Origin: Bacillota bacterium
GTDB taxonomy: Bacteria; Bacillota; Clostridia; Christensenellales; Aristaeellaceae
Direction: 5' to 3'
Length of the DNA: 12,793 nucleotides
Assembly: GCA_023459675.1 (NCBI GenBank)
Contig: JAEWTC010000035.1
Span: 1-12,793 of the forward strand
Part shown: positions 6,820 to 12,793 of the stretch, in pieces
Layout of the letters: each line of letters opens with the position of its first letter
Position numbering within the stretch: the stretch's first letter is position 1
Notes under the pieces: model-generated
What the model was told of the DNA's origin: nothing
Databases searched by the model: none
The model's input: the letters and a program-made list of their open reading frames with translations, nothing else
Made by a program: the position numbers and the translations under genes

Positions 6820-7758
6820 TTAACCCTTCACTGCGCCGATCATGATGCCTTTGACGAAGAACTTCTGGAAATAGGGGTAGACCAGCAGGATGGGGAACAC
6901 CACCACCATGGCGACGGTCATGCGCACGGAAAGCGCGGTCTGCTTGGTGGACAGGTTTGCGATGGAGCTGGAGTTCTGGGTGGTCCGCATCATGGCCGCC
7001 AGCGCGTTGGCCTCGTTCTGGTATTTGTAGAGCACGTACTGCAGCGTGTAATGCTTGCCGCCGGGCATCAGCACCATGGTATCGACGAAGCTGTTCCACT
7101 GGTATACGGCGGTGAAGATGGCGAGCGTCGCCATAATCGGCGTAATCAGCGGCAGAATAACCTTCAGGAAGCTGACGATATACCCCGCGCCGTCCAGATG
7201 CGCGCTTTCCTCCAAAGAGGAGGGAACGTTTTCGATGAAGGTTTTCACCAGCAGCACGTTATAGGGCGATACCAGCCAGGGGATGACGTATGCCCAGAAG
7301 CTGTCCAGAAAGCCCAGCATCCGCATGTTCATATACCAGGGGATCAGCCCCGCGTTGAAATACATAGTGATGACGATCAGCCGGTAGAAAAGGGTCCGGT
7401 GCCACATTTCCCGCTTGGTCACCAGGTACCCCAGAAACGCGCTGCCGCCCACGGCCCAGATGGTGCCGAGCACCGTTCTGGCAACCGAGGTGATGGCGGC
7501 GTCCGCAAGGCCTTCGATCTTCAAAACCTGAATGTAGTTTTCCAGATGAACGCCCTTGGGCAGCAGCGTGATCTGCCCCAGCGAAACCAGCTGGTTATCC
7601 GAAATGGTATTGATGAAAAGGTAGTAAAACGGGAATATGCACACGAACGTGAACAGGGCGAAAAAGCCGTAGTTCAGCACGTTGAACACAATGTCGCCAA
7701 CCGTATAATGGCGGTGTACCCTCCGGCGCGCGGTGCGCTGCTGCTTGAGCGTCGTCAT
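6820..7758 (-). CDS. CUT1 ABC sugar transporter permease 2, LplC/YtcP-like
   Basis: This 312-residue integral membrane protein is one of two permease halves. The N-terminus (YTVGDIVFNVLNYGFFALFT) is typical of the LplC/YtcP branch of binding-protein-dependent sugar permeases. About six membrane helices are visible, roughly at residues 27-49, 95-113, 124-141, 152-171, 205-222 and 279-297. The cytoplasmic EAA loop that docks the ATPase is at 184-206 (ESAHLDGAGYIVSFLKVILPL). The ATG at 7758 is preferred to an in-frame TTG at 7782, since it is preceded by purine-rich AAGGGAGG and CAGGAAA while the TTG has nothing. It starts 16 bases after the stop of permease 1. No ATPase gene is present; transporters of this branch usually borrow a shared MsmX-like ATPase encoded elsewhere. 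Confidence 0.93.
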   Translation of the reverse strand: MTTLKQQRTARRRVHRHYTVGDIVFNVLNYGFFALFTFVCIFPFYYLFINTISDNQLVSLGQITLLPKGVHLENYIQVLKIEGLADAAITSVARTVLGTIWAVGGSAFLGYLVTKREMWHRTLFYRLIVITMYFNAGLIPWYMNMRMLGFLDSFWAYVIPWLVSPYNVLLVKTFIENVPSSLEESAHLDGAGYIVSFLKVILPLITPIMATLAIFTAVYQWNSFVDTMVLMPGGKHYTLQYVLYKYQNEANALAAMMRTTQNSSSIANLSTKQTALSVRMTVAMVVVFPILLVYPYFQKFFVKGIMIGAVKG

Positions 7759-7774
7759 GTTTCCTGTCCCTCCC

Positions 7775-10342
7775 TTACACAATCGATTCGCCGCGTACCG
7801 CTTTGCTCAACCTGTTTGCGGCAAACAGCAAAACGATAGAGACCAGAGACTTCAGGATGCCGATGGCCGTGGCCATGGAAATGGTCGTCGTAGAGCGCGT
7901 ACCAAGCGAGATGTTGTATACGTAGAGGTCCAGCACCTCGATGGTGGACTTGTTCATGGCGTTTTGGAACACCAGATACTGTTCCATGCCGTTGTTGACG
8001 ATGTTGGATATTTGCAGGAGCAGCAGTACAAAGAAGGTGGGGAGAAGGCCCGGAATGGTAATGTGCAGTATCTGCCGCCAGCGGCCTGCGCCGTCCACCT
8101 TGGCGGCTTCGTACAACTCCTGATCGATGCCCGAAATGGCCGCCAGATACATGATGGCGCCCCACCCCAGCGACTTCCAGGTGTTCCACAGCCACATTTT
8201 CAGCCATATGTACTCGCTCGAGTTCAGCCAGGCCACCGGCTGCCGGAGGATGCCAAGCCCCACCAGCAGCTTGTTGACGATGCCGGTATCCAGCGAGAAG
8301 ATGCTCAGTGCGAAGGAGAATACCAGAACCCAGCTGATGAAGTTGGGAAGCGTGGTAAAGATCTGCACGAACTTTTTGAAAGCATTGGCGCGGATCTCCG
8401 TCAGGAAAATGGCGAAGGCCACGGGCAGCCAGCTGGAGGCCAGGCCCAGGCCAGACATGGCAAAGGTGTTGGTCAGCACCCGCACGGTTTCCGTGCGCTG
8501 CGCCGCGTTGGTCCACAAGGATACAAACCACTTGAAGCCCACGTATTCCTGCTGGTCCATCGGCAGGCCCAGCTTGAAATTATAGAAGGCATACCGCCAG
8601 CCCGACAGCGGCAGGTAAGCGAACAGGAACACGGCAACCAGAAACGGCAGAAGCATCAGGAAGAGCTTGAACTTCTTGGGCAGCTCCTCGTAATCCAGAA
8701 ATCCGGCGAAGAATGCGGAGAACGCGCTGAACCCCATGGCCGCGTACAGCGAGCCCAGCCCCACCATAAAGCCGACGTCCTTGGGAAGCAGGGTGGTAAA
8801 AATCACAACGGCGGCGGCCTGCAGCAGCGTGCTGAGCAGCAGCACGGCGATGATCAGCCGTTTCTTGTGCCGCCTCCAAATCAGAAGCGCAACGCCCAGC
8901 AGCGACGCGGCAATGGTAACGGTGGCCAGAATGCTTGCGGAGCGGAGGGAATGGGCAAGCACCGCTTGAAAATCGGCAAGCGTCAGGCTGTTTTTCGCGG
9001 CTTCCTCCCCATACAGGGCCTTTCCGCGGGCGTTCGCCGGGTTTTGCAGGGTTTCGGGCTGCTGCCAGGCAAGCAGCGCGGCGCCGGACATCGGCTGCGA
9101 TACCGTGGGGGAGGAAAGGTTGATTTTCCCCGGCGTGTGGAGATTGATCGAAACGATGGGGAGCAGCATCAGTACGGACGCGGCGATTGCGAGGATCAGG
9201 CTGACGGTCCACAGGCGTTTGCCGGGGGGGATGGGGTTGACGAAGTAGGGGCTGTCGGCGTTGCGGATGCCAAGCATGGCGCTAACGGCCGCGCAGGCCG
9301 CGAAGGCGCTCATCAGCAAGGGGCACAGGGTATATCCGCCCAGCCCCATATACATCAGTTGGTACACCGACCCCTGGAATTGCGCGGCGCTGCTGATGGC
9401 AAGCATCCCCAGCACTTCGGAAAGCAGCAGCAGGGCCGCAACGGTGATGATACCGGCCGGTACCCAGCGGTCCACCCTGCGGATCAGCTGGAGCGCAAGC
9501 CCCAGCACAAGAAGCACCGCGGCCGCGATCACCATCCCGTGTACGGAGCCGTTGTAGGTGGGGATTTGAAACAGGGTCGTCACGCTTGAGGCGCTGTCGC
9601 TCAGCATCACAAGGCTTTCCAGATACCCGCCCTGCACGGGGTTTTGGAACAGCCCCGTCCGGTCCGCCTGCTCTTTTAACAGCGGCTCGCGCCCGGCCAT
9701 CCATGCCCACCCGGACAGGGAACGCGTCGCCAGCGCGTCTTCCTCCCCAGTGGCAAAGGTGCCGGGGGTGATCGTCGTCTGCGCGAAGGGGAACAGCAGC
9801 ATGCAAAGGGTGATGGCGCAAAGCGCCGCGGAAATGATGCGCCATTTCCGGTCGCCGACCGGCAGCCTGTCCATGCCCTTGCAGGCGAACAGCTCTCCGG
9901 CAAACAAGGCCGCGGCCAGAATGGGCGGCAGCCATAGGGTCCATTTCACCGTCAGCATGACGCTCAGCAGAATGCTCTGGTCCAGCTGCTGGATGTAGAA
10001 CGCGAACAGGAGAAGCGGCAGAAGCGCGGATAACCCAAGTACGGCGGCGGCGCGCAAAACGCCGGGCCGCTTGAACATCGAAAGGATCGCCCCGGCGGCA
10101 GCCAGAATGAGCCCGGCAATCAGCAGCCACTGGCGGAACTGAACGGCTGCCAGCCCCGGCATCTGCGCGAGCGGAAGCACGCGGTTTCCCCGCAGCATGA
10201 GCTGCAGCCCGGACACATCCCCCGGGAAGGCCTGGGCGATTTCTGCCGTCAGCAGCGAATGGGCATACGTTGTAAAGATAGGCGCGAACACACACAGGAG
10301 AAGCAGCGGGAGCAGGAAGCCGATGAGAATGCGATGTTTCAC
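7775..10342 (-). CDS. Giant CUT1 permease 1: LplB-like permease fused to a triplicated four-helix membrane region
   Basis: Residues from about 553 to 855 are a complete LplB-type sugar permease: it opens PKKFKLFLMLLPFL and YLPLSGWRYAFYNFK, and its EAA loop is at 745-768 (EAAKVDGAGRWRQILHITIP). The first 550 residues are extra. They contain about twelve hydrophobic helices in three blocks, roughly 1-160, 165-365 and 375-550. Each block has a helix, an extracytoplasmic loop with an SG motif (VSGLQL, SLSGWAW, QPMSGAAL), two helices joined by a basic turn (FKRPG, IRRVDR, RRHKKR), then a fourth helix. Blocks 2 and 3 open that helix with GLGGY and GLGSLY. Basic residues fall on the cytoplasmic side throughout, so the added region keeps the permease topology. 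The start is GTG, supported by GGAGG eight bases upstream. No internal start with a ribosome binding site was seen near the junction. It is the first gene of the transporter operon. The added region's role is unknown. Confidence 0.9.
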   Translation of the reverse strand: MKHRILIGFLLPLLLLCVFAPIFTTYAHSLLTAEIAQAFPGDVSGLQLMLRGNRVLPLAQMPGLAAVQFRQWLLIAGLILAAAGAILSMFKRPGVLRAAAVLGLSALLPLLLFAFYIQQLDQSILLSVMLTVKWTLWLPPILAAALFAGELFACKGMDRLPVGDRKWRIISAALCAITLCMLLFPFAQTTITPGTFATGEEDALATRSLSGWAWMAGREPLLKEQADRTGLFQNPVQGGYLESLVMLSDSASSVTTLFQIPTYNGSVHGMVIAAAVLLVLGLALQLIRRVDRWVPAGIITVAALLLLSEVLGMLAISSAAQFQGSVYQLMYMGLGGYTLCPLLMSAFAACAAVSAMLGIRNADSPYFVNPIPPGKRLWTVSLILAIAASVLMLLPIVSINLHTPGKINLSSPTVSQPMSGAALLAWQQPETLQNPANARGKALYGEEAAKNSLTLADFQAVLAHSLRSASILATVTIAASLLGVALLIWRRHKKRLIIAVLLLSTLLQAAAVVIFTTLLPKDVGFMVGLGSLYAAMGFSAFSAFFAGFLDYEELPKKFKLFLMLLPFLVAVFLFAYLPLSGWRYAFYNFKLGLPMDQQEYVGFKWFVSLWTNAAQRTETVRVLTNTFAMSGLGLASSWLPVAFAIFLTEIRANAFKKFVQIFTTLPNFISWVLVFSFALSIFSLDTGIVNKLLVGLGILRQPVAWLNSSEYIWLKMWLWNTWKSLGWGAIMYLAAISGIDQELYEAAKVDGAGRWRQILHITIPGLLPTFFVLLLLQISNIVNNGMEQYLVFQNAMNKSTIEVLDLYVYNISLGTRSTTTISMATAIGILKSLVSIVLLFAANRLSKAVRGESIV

Positions 10343-10622
10343 TGAGCGGTCCTCCGAACGGGTTAAAACGTTTTAGTCGATCGCAAAAAGGAATGAATCC
10401 GTCAGAACCGGGGGGAATGGATTTTTGGATTCCCCTTTCGCTGAGAGACCGGTTTCTCTGCGGTGCAGAGACCGTGTTCTTTAGCTGCGACGCGGGTTGG
10501 CACTGCCTGAAGATCGCGATCATGAAGCGCCTGGACGAAACTTGCTTCCTGTAAGCACCGGTTGCCGCCGTGTGCCTGCAGGAACTGTTGCTATCGTCAA
10601 CCCATGCGCGGGATATGTTTAC
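10343..10622 (-). other. Long, partly structured 5' leader of the transporter operon
   Basis: If transcription starts just after the -10 box, the mRNA has a leader of roughly 270 bases. Three candidate hairpins lie in it. TTCCTG (10546-10551) pairs with CAGGAA (10579-10584). CGGT-TT-CTCTGC (10450-10461) pairs with GCAGAGACCG (10465-10474) with two bases bulged. GGGGAAT (10412-10418) pairs with ATTCCCC (10429-10435). None carries a U-run, so no attenuator terminator is evident, and I do not recognise a known riboswitch class. No convincing leader peptide was found. The 518-base stretch 10343-10860 contains no protein gene that I can support. Confidence 0.35.
10364..10375. promoter_or_regulatory. 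LacI-family-type operator upstream of the transporter operon
   Basis: TAAAACGTTTTA is a perfect 12-base palindrome with the central CG typical of LacI/CcpA-family sites. It begins 22 bases before the GTG start of permease 1, just upstream of the ribosome binding site. This is far downstream of the best promoter, so binding here would act as a roadblock or serve a closer promoter that I cannot identify. No LacI-family gene is in the window. Confidence 0.5.
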
Positions 10623-10652
10623 ATGATACACGAGCGCATTGATATCTGTCAA
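10623..10652 (-). promoter_or_regulatory. Candidate promoter of the transporter operon
   Basis: On the minus strand, a perfect -35 box TTGACA (10647-10652) is followed after 18 bases by TATCAT (10623-10628). It is the best sigma-A match in the gap upstream of permease 1 and lies downstream of the oxidoreductase terminator, as expected for an independent operon. Confidence 0.6.
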
Positions 10653-10782
10653 TAACACAGAGCGATCGATTCCCGTGATAATTCGGCGCGGTATACGCGC
10701 GGATCCGCCGGTTTACAGGGCGGGGAAATGCCCGGTTTGCCTGCGCGGACAAGGGAATACGCGCGTTTTCAATGCTTTTCGC

Positions 10783-10813
10783 AAATAAAAACCGGCCGTT
10801 TTGCCGGCCGGTT
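10783..10813 (-). terminator. Rho-independent terminator of the oxidoreductase operon
   Basis: AACCGGCCG (10790-10798) pairs with CGGCCGGTT (10805-10813) over nine bases around a six-base loop. On the minus strand it is followed by TTTTATTT. It lies 48 bases after the stop of the gamma-subunit gene and separates that operon from the sugar transporter. Confidence 0.85.
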
Positions 10814-10860
10814 CAATTATCGGGGACTGGTAGCGAATTTGGAAATTTCTGGCGCCGGGA

Positions 10861-11400
10861 TCAGCGCACGACCATCGCGCGGCCTAGCCCAAGCGCTTTT
10901 TTGTTGATCTCCATCAGATGCGCCTTTTTTACGCCCAGCCAATCGGCCATCACGGTGTGCAGGCTGTTGACCGAAAAGGCAAGCGTGGCTTCCTGCAGCG
11001 CCCCGAGCATTACCATGTTGGCGACGCGTGGCTCGTGAAGCGAATCGGCAATCGCGTTGCACGGAACGGCTACGACGTCGATATCGGTGCGCAGATTGGT
11101 GTTTTCGATTAACGAGGAATTGTACAACAGCAAGCCCTTCCTGGGCATTTTAGGCATGAACTTGCGCAGGCTCGGCCCGTTCATGGCAACCAGAATCAGC
11201 GGCTCCGTCACCAGCGGAGAGCCGATGGCCTGGTCGCTTACCACCACGGCGCAATTGGCTTCGCCGCCGCGCATCTCCGGGCCGTAGCTGGGCATCCAGC
11301 TCACTTCCCGGCCTTCCAGCATCGCGGCCTTGGCAATCAGCTGGCCGATCAGCAGCACGCCTTGCCCGCCGAACCCTGCGATCAGGAATTGCTTTTCCAT
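10861..11400 (-). CDS. 2-oxoacid:ferredoxin oxidoreductase, gamma subunit (KorC/VorC-like)
   Basis: This is a subunit of an oxygen-sensitive cytosolic enzyme that oxidatively decarboxylates a 2-oxoacid to its acyl-CoA while reducing ferredoxin. The 179-residue protein is a typical separate gamma chain. It starts with the glycine-rich motif GFGGQGV (residues 9-15) and carries SYGPEMRGG (38-46), the conserved loop of this family. Its ATG shares a single base with the stop of the beta-subunit gene (TAATG), implying coupled translation and fixed stoichiometry. AAGGGGGA lies upstream. The alpha and ferredoxin-like delta subunits are not in the window. Substrate choice (2-oxoglutarate, branched-chain 2-oxoacids or another) cannot be decided from this subunit. 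Confidence 0.92.
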   Translation of the reverse strand: MEKQFLIAGFGGQGVLLIGQLIAKAAMLEGREVSWMPSYGPEMRGGEANCAVVVSDQAIGSPLVTEPLILVAMNGPSLRKFMPKMPRKGLLLYNSSLIENTNLRTDIDVVAVPCNAIADSLHEPRVANMVMLGALQEATLAFSVNSLHTVMADWLGVKKAHLMEINKKALGLGRAMVVR

Positions 11401-12140
11401 TACACTTGGTCCCCCTTAAACACGCCCAGCGGATACGCCGGCAGCATATGCTCCGTCAGCCAGCGCAGGGATTCCTGCGGGGACAGGCCCCAGTTGGTCG
11501 GGCAGGTGGAAAGCACCTCCACCATCGTGAACCCCTTGTTTTCCATCTGCAGGCGGAACGCCTTCTTGATGGCCGCCTTGGCCTGCCGGATGTGCTTTAC
11601 GTCGTGTACGCTCACACGCTCGATGTAGGCCGCCCCCTGCAGGGTGGCAAGCATTTCGCTCATCGGCACGGGATAGCCGCACCGTTCCACGTCGCGCCCG
11701 CCGGGGCTGGTGGTGGTCACCTGGCCGGGCAGGGTGGTGGGCGCCATTTGCCCGCCGGTCATGCCGTATATGGCGTTGTTGACGAAAATGGTCGTGATCT
11801 TTTCCCCGCGCGTTGCCGCGTGTACGATCTCGGCGGTGCCGATGGAGGCAAGGTCGCCGTCCCCCTGATAGGTGAACACCGCCTTGTCCGGGCATACGCG
11901 CTTGATGCCCGTGGCCACGGCGGGGGCGCGTCCGTGCGAGGCCTCCATCATGTCGCAGTTGAAGTACTCGTAGGCAAACACGGCGCAGCCTACCGGCGCA
12001 ACGCCCACGGCGGTTTCCCCGATGCCCAATTCTTCCAGCGCCTCGGCAACCAGCCGGTGGATGATGCCGTGCGTGCAGCCCGGGCAGTAATGAAACGGCT
12101 TATCGGTCAGCAGTTTGGTTTTTTCAAATACGACGGCCAA
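11400..12140 (-). CDS. 2-oxoacid:ferredoxin oxidoreductase, TPP-binding beta subunit (KorB/VorA-like)
   Basis: The beta subunit binds thiamine pyrophosphate and the iron-sulfur cluster next to the active site. The 246-residue chain has the TPP/Mg motif beginning GDGD (93-96) and ending in NN (121-122). Cluster cysteines are in CPGC (Cys19, Cys22), probably Cys52 in VGCAVF, and Cys213 in STCPTNWG. GQMAPTTLPGQ (130-140) is a hallmark of the 2-oxoglutarate/branched-chain 2-oxoacid group, as opposed to pyruvate synthase. The start is a TTG at 12140, chosen because it gives the family's usual opening AVVFEK; GGGGG lies about ten bases upstream and no in-frame ATG is near. It follows the preceding gene by two bases. 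The alpha subunit gene normally found directly upstream is replaced by a repeat protein. Confidence 0.92.
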   Translation of the reverse strand: MAVVFEKTKLLTDKPFHYCPGCTHGIIHRLVAEALEELGIGETAVGVAPVGCAVFAYEYFNCDMMEASHGRAPAVATGIKRVCPDKAVFTYQGDGDLASIGTAEIVHAATRGEKITTIFVNNAIYGMTGGQMAPTTLPGQVTTTSPGGRDVERCGYPVPMSEMLATLQGAAYIERVSVHDVKHIRQAKAAIKKAFRLQMENKGFTMVEVLSTCPTNWGLSPQESLRWLTEHMLPAYPLGVFKGDQV

Positions 12141-12142
12141 AA

Positions 12143-12793
12143 TTATGCGTCCCCCTTGTCCTGCGGTTCATCGGGCTTACGGTTCTCGTCCGCTGAATCG
12201 GGTTTTGTTTTATTTCCGGAACGGCCGATGGCTTTCATCAAGCTGTCGATGCCCGACGCGATGGATTTCCCTGCGCGGTCGAAAAACGATCCGGTACGGC
12301 TGCCGGCTTCCCGGGTTCTTCTCTGCATCACCGGGTCGTTGAAAAATTCTTCAATCTTGCGGCCCGCCTCGTTGAGCTTCTCTTCCACGGCCTGCGCCGC
12401 GGTGCGCAGCCGCTCGTCGATGTCGTCGGGCGTCGTGTCGTCGATTGCCTTGCCGGCCGCGTCCATTTTCTCCTGCATCCGTTTGCCCGCCGAATCCAGC
12501 TTCTCGTCCAGCGTTTCGGCGGCGTGATGCAGCTTTTCCTCCAGCGTATCGGCCGCCTTTTGCAGCTTCTCCTCAAAGGTCGGCGCGGCAGGCTCTGCGG
12601 CGGGCTCCCCGGCAAACGCTTCTTCGGGTTCCAACTCGCCGGTTGTAAACTCCGCAAACGCTTCGGCGGCGGGCTCCTCCATAACGGGCGGCGCGATGGG
12701 TTCCTCGAAGAAGGATTTTGCGGCAGGTTCTTCCGCAGTGGGTTCTTCCATAACAGGCGGCGCGGCGGGCTGTTCGAAGAAGGATTTCACGGC
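12143..12793 (-). CDS. Acidic repeat protein with 11-residue amphipathic helical repeats (5' end outside window)
   Basis: I do not recognise this protein. The frame runs off the right edge in mid-repeat, so the N-terminus is missing. The visible 217 residues fall into three parts. First is a Pro/Glu/Ala-rich region with a 23-residue tandem repeat (KSFFEQPAAPPVMEEP, then KSFFEEPIAPPVMEEP). Next are helical 11-residue repeats with consensus EEKL..AA..L: four in a row (12443-12574), then two more (12353-12418). Last is a basic, Gly/Ser-rich part with FFDRAGKSIASGIDSLMKAIG, then a charged tail. There are no cysteines and no long hydrophobic segment. The 11-residue pattern recalls apolipoprotein, synuclein and LEA proteins, which bind membranes or stabilise proteins; this is analogy only. 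It ends two bases before the beta-subunit gene, so it is in the same operon. It could be a separate protein or the tail of a larger one. Confidence 0.75.
   Translation of the reverse strand, partial: AVKSFFEQPAAPPVMEEPTAEEPAAKSFFEEPIAPPVMEEPAAEAFAEFTTGELEPEEAFAGEPAAEPAAPTFEEKLQKAADTLEEKLHHAAETLDEKLDSAGKRMQEKMDAAGKAIDDTTPDDIDERLRTAAQAVEEKLNEAGRKIEEFFNDPVMQRRTREAGSRTGSFFDRAGKSIASGIDSLMKAIGRSGNKTKPDSADENRKPDEPQDKGDA
12353..12574 (-). repeat. 33-base (11-codon) coding repeats
   Basis: Four consecutive 11-residue units at 12443-12574 and two at 12353-12418 follow the pattern acidic-Glu-Lys-Leu, three to four variable residues, then Ala/Gly and Leu/Met/Ile. The two groups are separated by the short acidic linker DDTTPDDI. 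The DNA copies have diverged, so this is an old protein-level repeat and not a recent expansion. Confidence 0.75.
12672..12793 (-). repeat. 69-base tandem coding repeat at the right edge
   Basis: Bases 12672-12724 and 12741-12793 are closely similar copies offset by 69 bases (23 codons), encoding the PPVMEEP and KSFFE blocks. The second copy reaches the window end, so more copies probably continue beyond it. Confidence 0.75.

Noticed and set aside
5049..6845. A 598-codon open frame on the plus strand
   Set aside because: It lies exactly antisense to the binding-protein gene, whose signal peptide, family features and ribosome binding site are clear. Its Val/His/Gly-rich sequence is what GC-rich coding DNA gives on the opposite strand.
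8654..8690. An internal start that would make the LplB-like part a separate 300-residue permease
   Set aside because: The candidate ATG at residue 563 has its nearest GAGGAG about 27 bases upstream, too far to serve it, and the frame is continuous with no stop. A fusion is the simpler reading.
7733..9589. A 618-codon open frame on the plus strand
   Set aside because: It is antisense to the two permease genes and has the low-complexity Gln/Gly/His/Arg composition of a shadow frame. No family motif is visible.
10411..10435. The hairpin 10412-10435 as a transcription attenuator
   Set aside because: No U-run follows it on the minus strand, so it does not fit a Rho-independent terminator.
9282..10658. 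A 458-codon minus-strand frame starting upstream of permease 1, considered as a leader-encoded protein
   Set aside because: Its GTG start lies upstream of the promoter's -10 box, and most of it is an Arg/Ala/Pro-rich out-of-frame copy of the permease gene.
12143..12793. GTG at 12790 as the true start of the repeat protein
   Set aside because: It falls inside the repeat unit, the codon before it is open, and no ribosome binding site can be seen because the window ends three bases further. The gene is treated as incomplete.
1..12793. tRNA or rRNA genes, CRISPR arrays, insertion sequences or phage attachment sites
   Set aside because: No cloverleaf-like sequence, spaced direct repeats, transposase or integrase frame, or flanking inverted repeats were found on reading both strands by eye.

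Overview
The window looks like the chromosome of a GC-rich, Gram-positive anaerobe, most likely a gut-type member of the Clostridia. This is inferred from whiA (a Gram-positive regulator) next to an HPr/Crh-like gene, an LplABC-type sugar transporter, a ferredoxin-linked 2-oxoacid oxidoreductase and strong AGGAGG-type ribosome binding sites. I cannot name a genus. No tRNA, rRNA, CRISPR array, transposase or phage gene was seen.

Layout, left to right. (1) 1-1436, minus: a GH13 neopullulanase/cyclomaltodextrinase-like enzyme, cut by the window's left edge, with its own promoter and a possible LacI-type operator. (2) 1513-3845, minus: a tight three-gene unit transcribed as whiA, then an HPr-like gene with Ser46 but without His15, then an unrecognised helical protein. 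The last pair overlap as ATGA. (3) 4021-4899, plus: a ROK-family fructokinase-like sugar kinase, divergent from whiA; the two promoters stand back to back. (4) 5067-10342, minus: a CUT1 (LplB/LplC/LplA-type) sugar ABC transporter operon ordered permease 1, permease 2, binding protein. Permease 1 is 855 residues instead of about 300. It carries about 550 extra N-terminal residues that read as three tandem four-helix membrane modules. The binding protein has a signal peptide but no lipobox cysteine. A 518-base gap upstream holds a promoter, a long leader and a LacI-type palindrome. (5) 10861-12793, minus: the gamma and beta subunits of a 2-oxoacid:ferredoxin oxidoreductase. Upstream of them, at the right edge, lies an incomplete acidic protein made of 23-residue repeats followed by 11-residue amphipathic helical repeats.

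How the genes may work together. The transporter would import a sugar or oligosaccharide, using an ATPase encoded elsewhere. The cytosolic GH13 enzyme and the ROK kinase are plausible next steps in alpha-glucan and hexose use. The HPr-like protein may link sugar status to regulation, and the oxidoreductase would handle 2-oxoacids and reduced ferredoxin in fermentative metabolism. The most unusual element is the giant permease. Together with a non-lipidated binding protein it suggests a transporter in which extra extracytoplasmic loops could retain the binding protein or sense its state. That is a hypothesis, not something the sequence proves.
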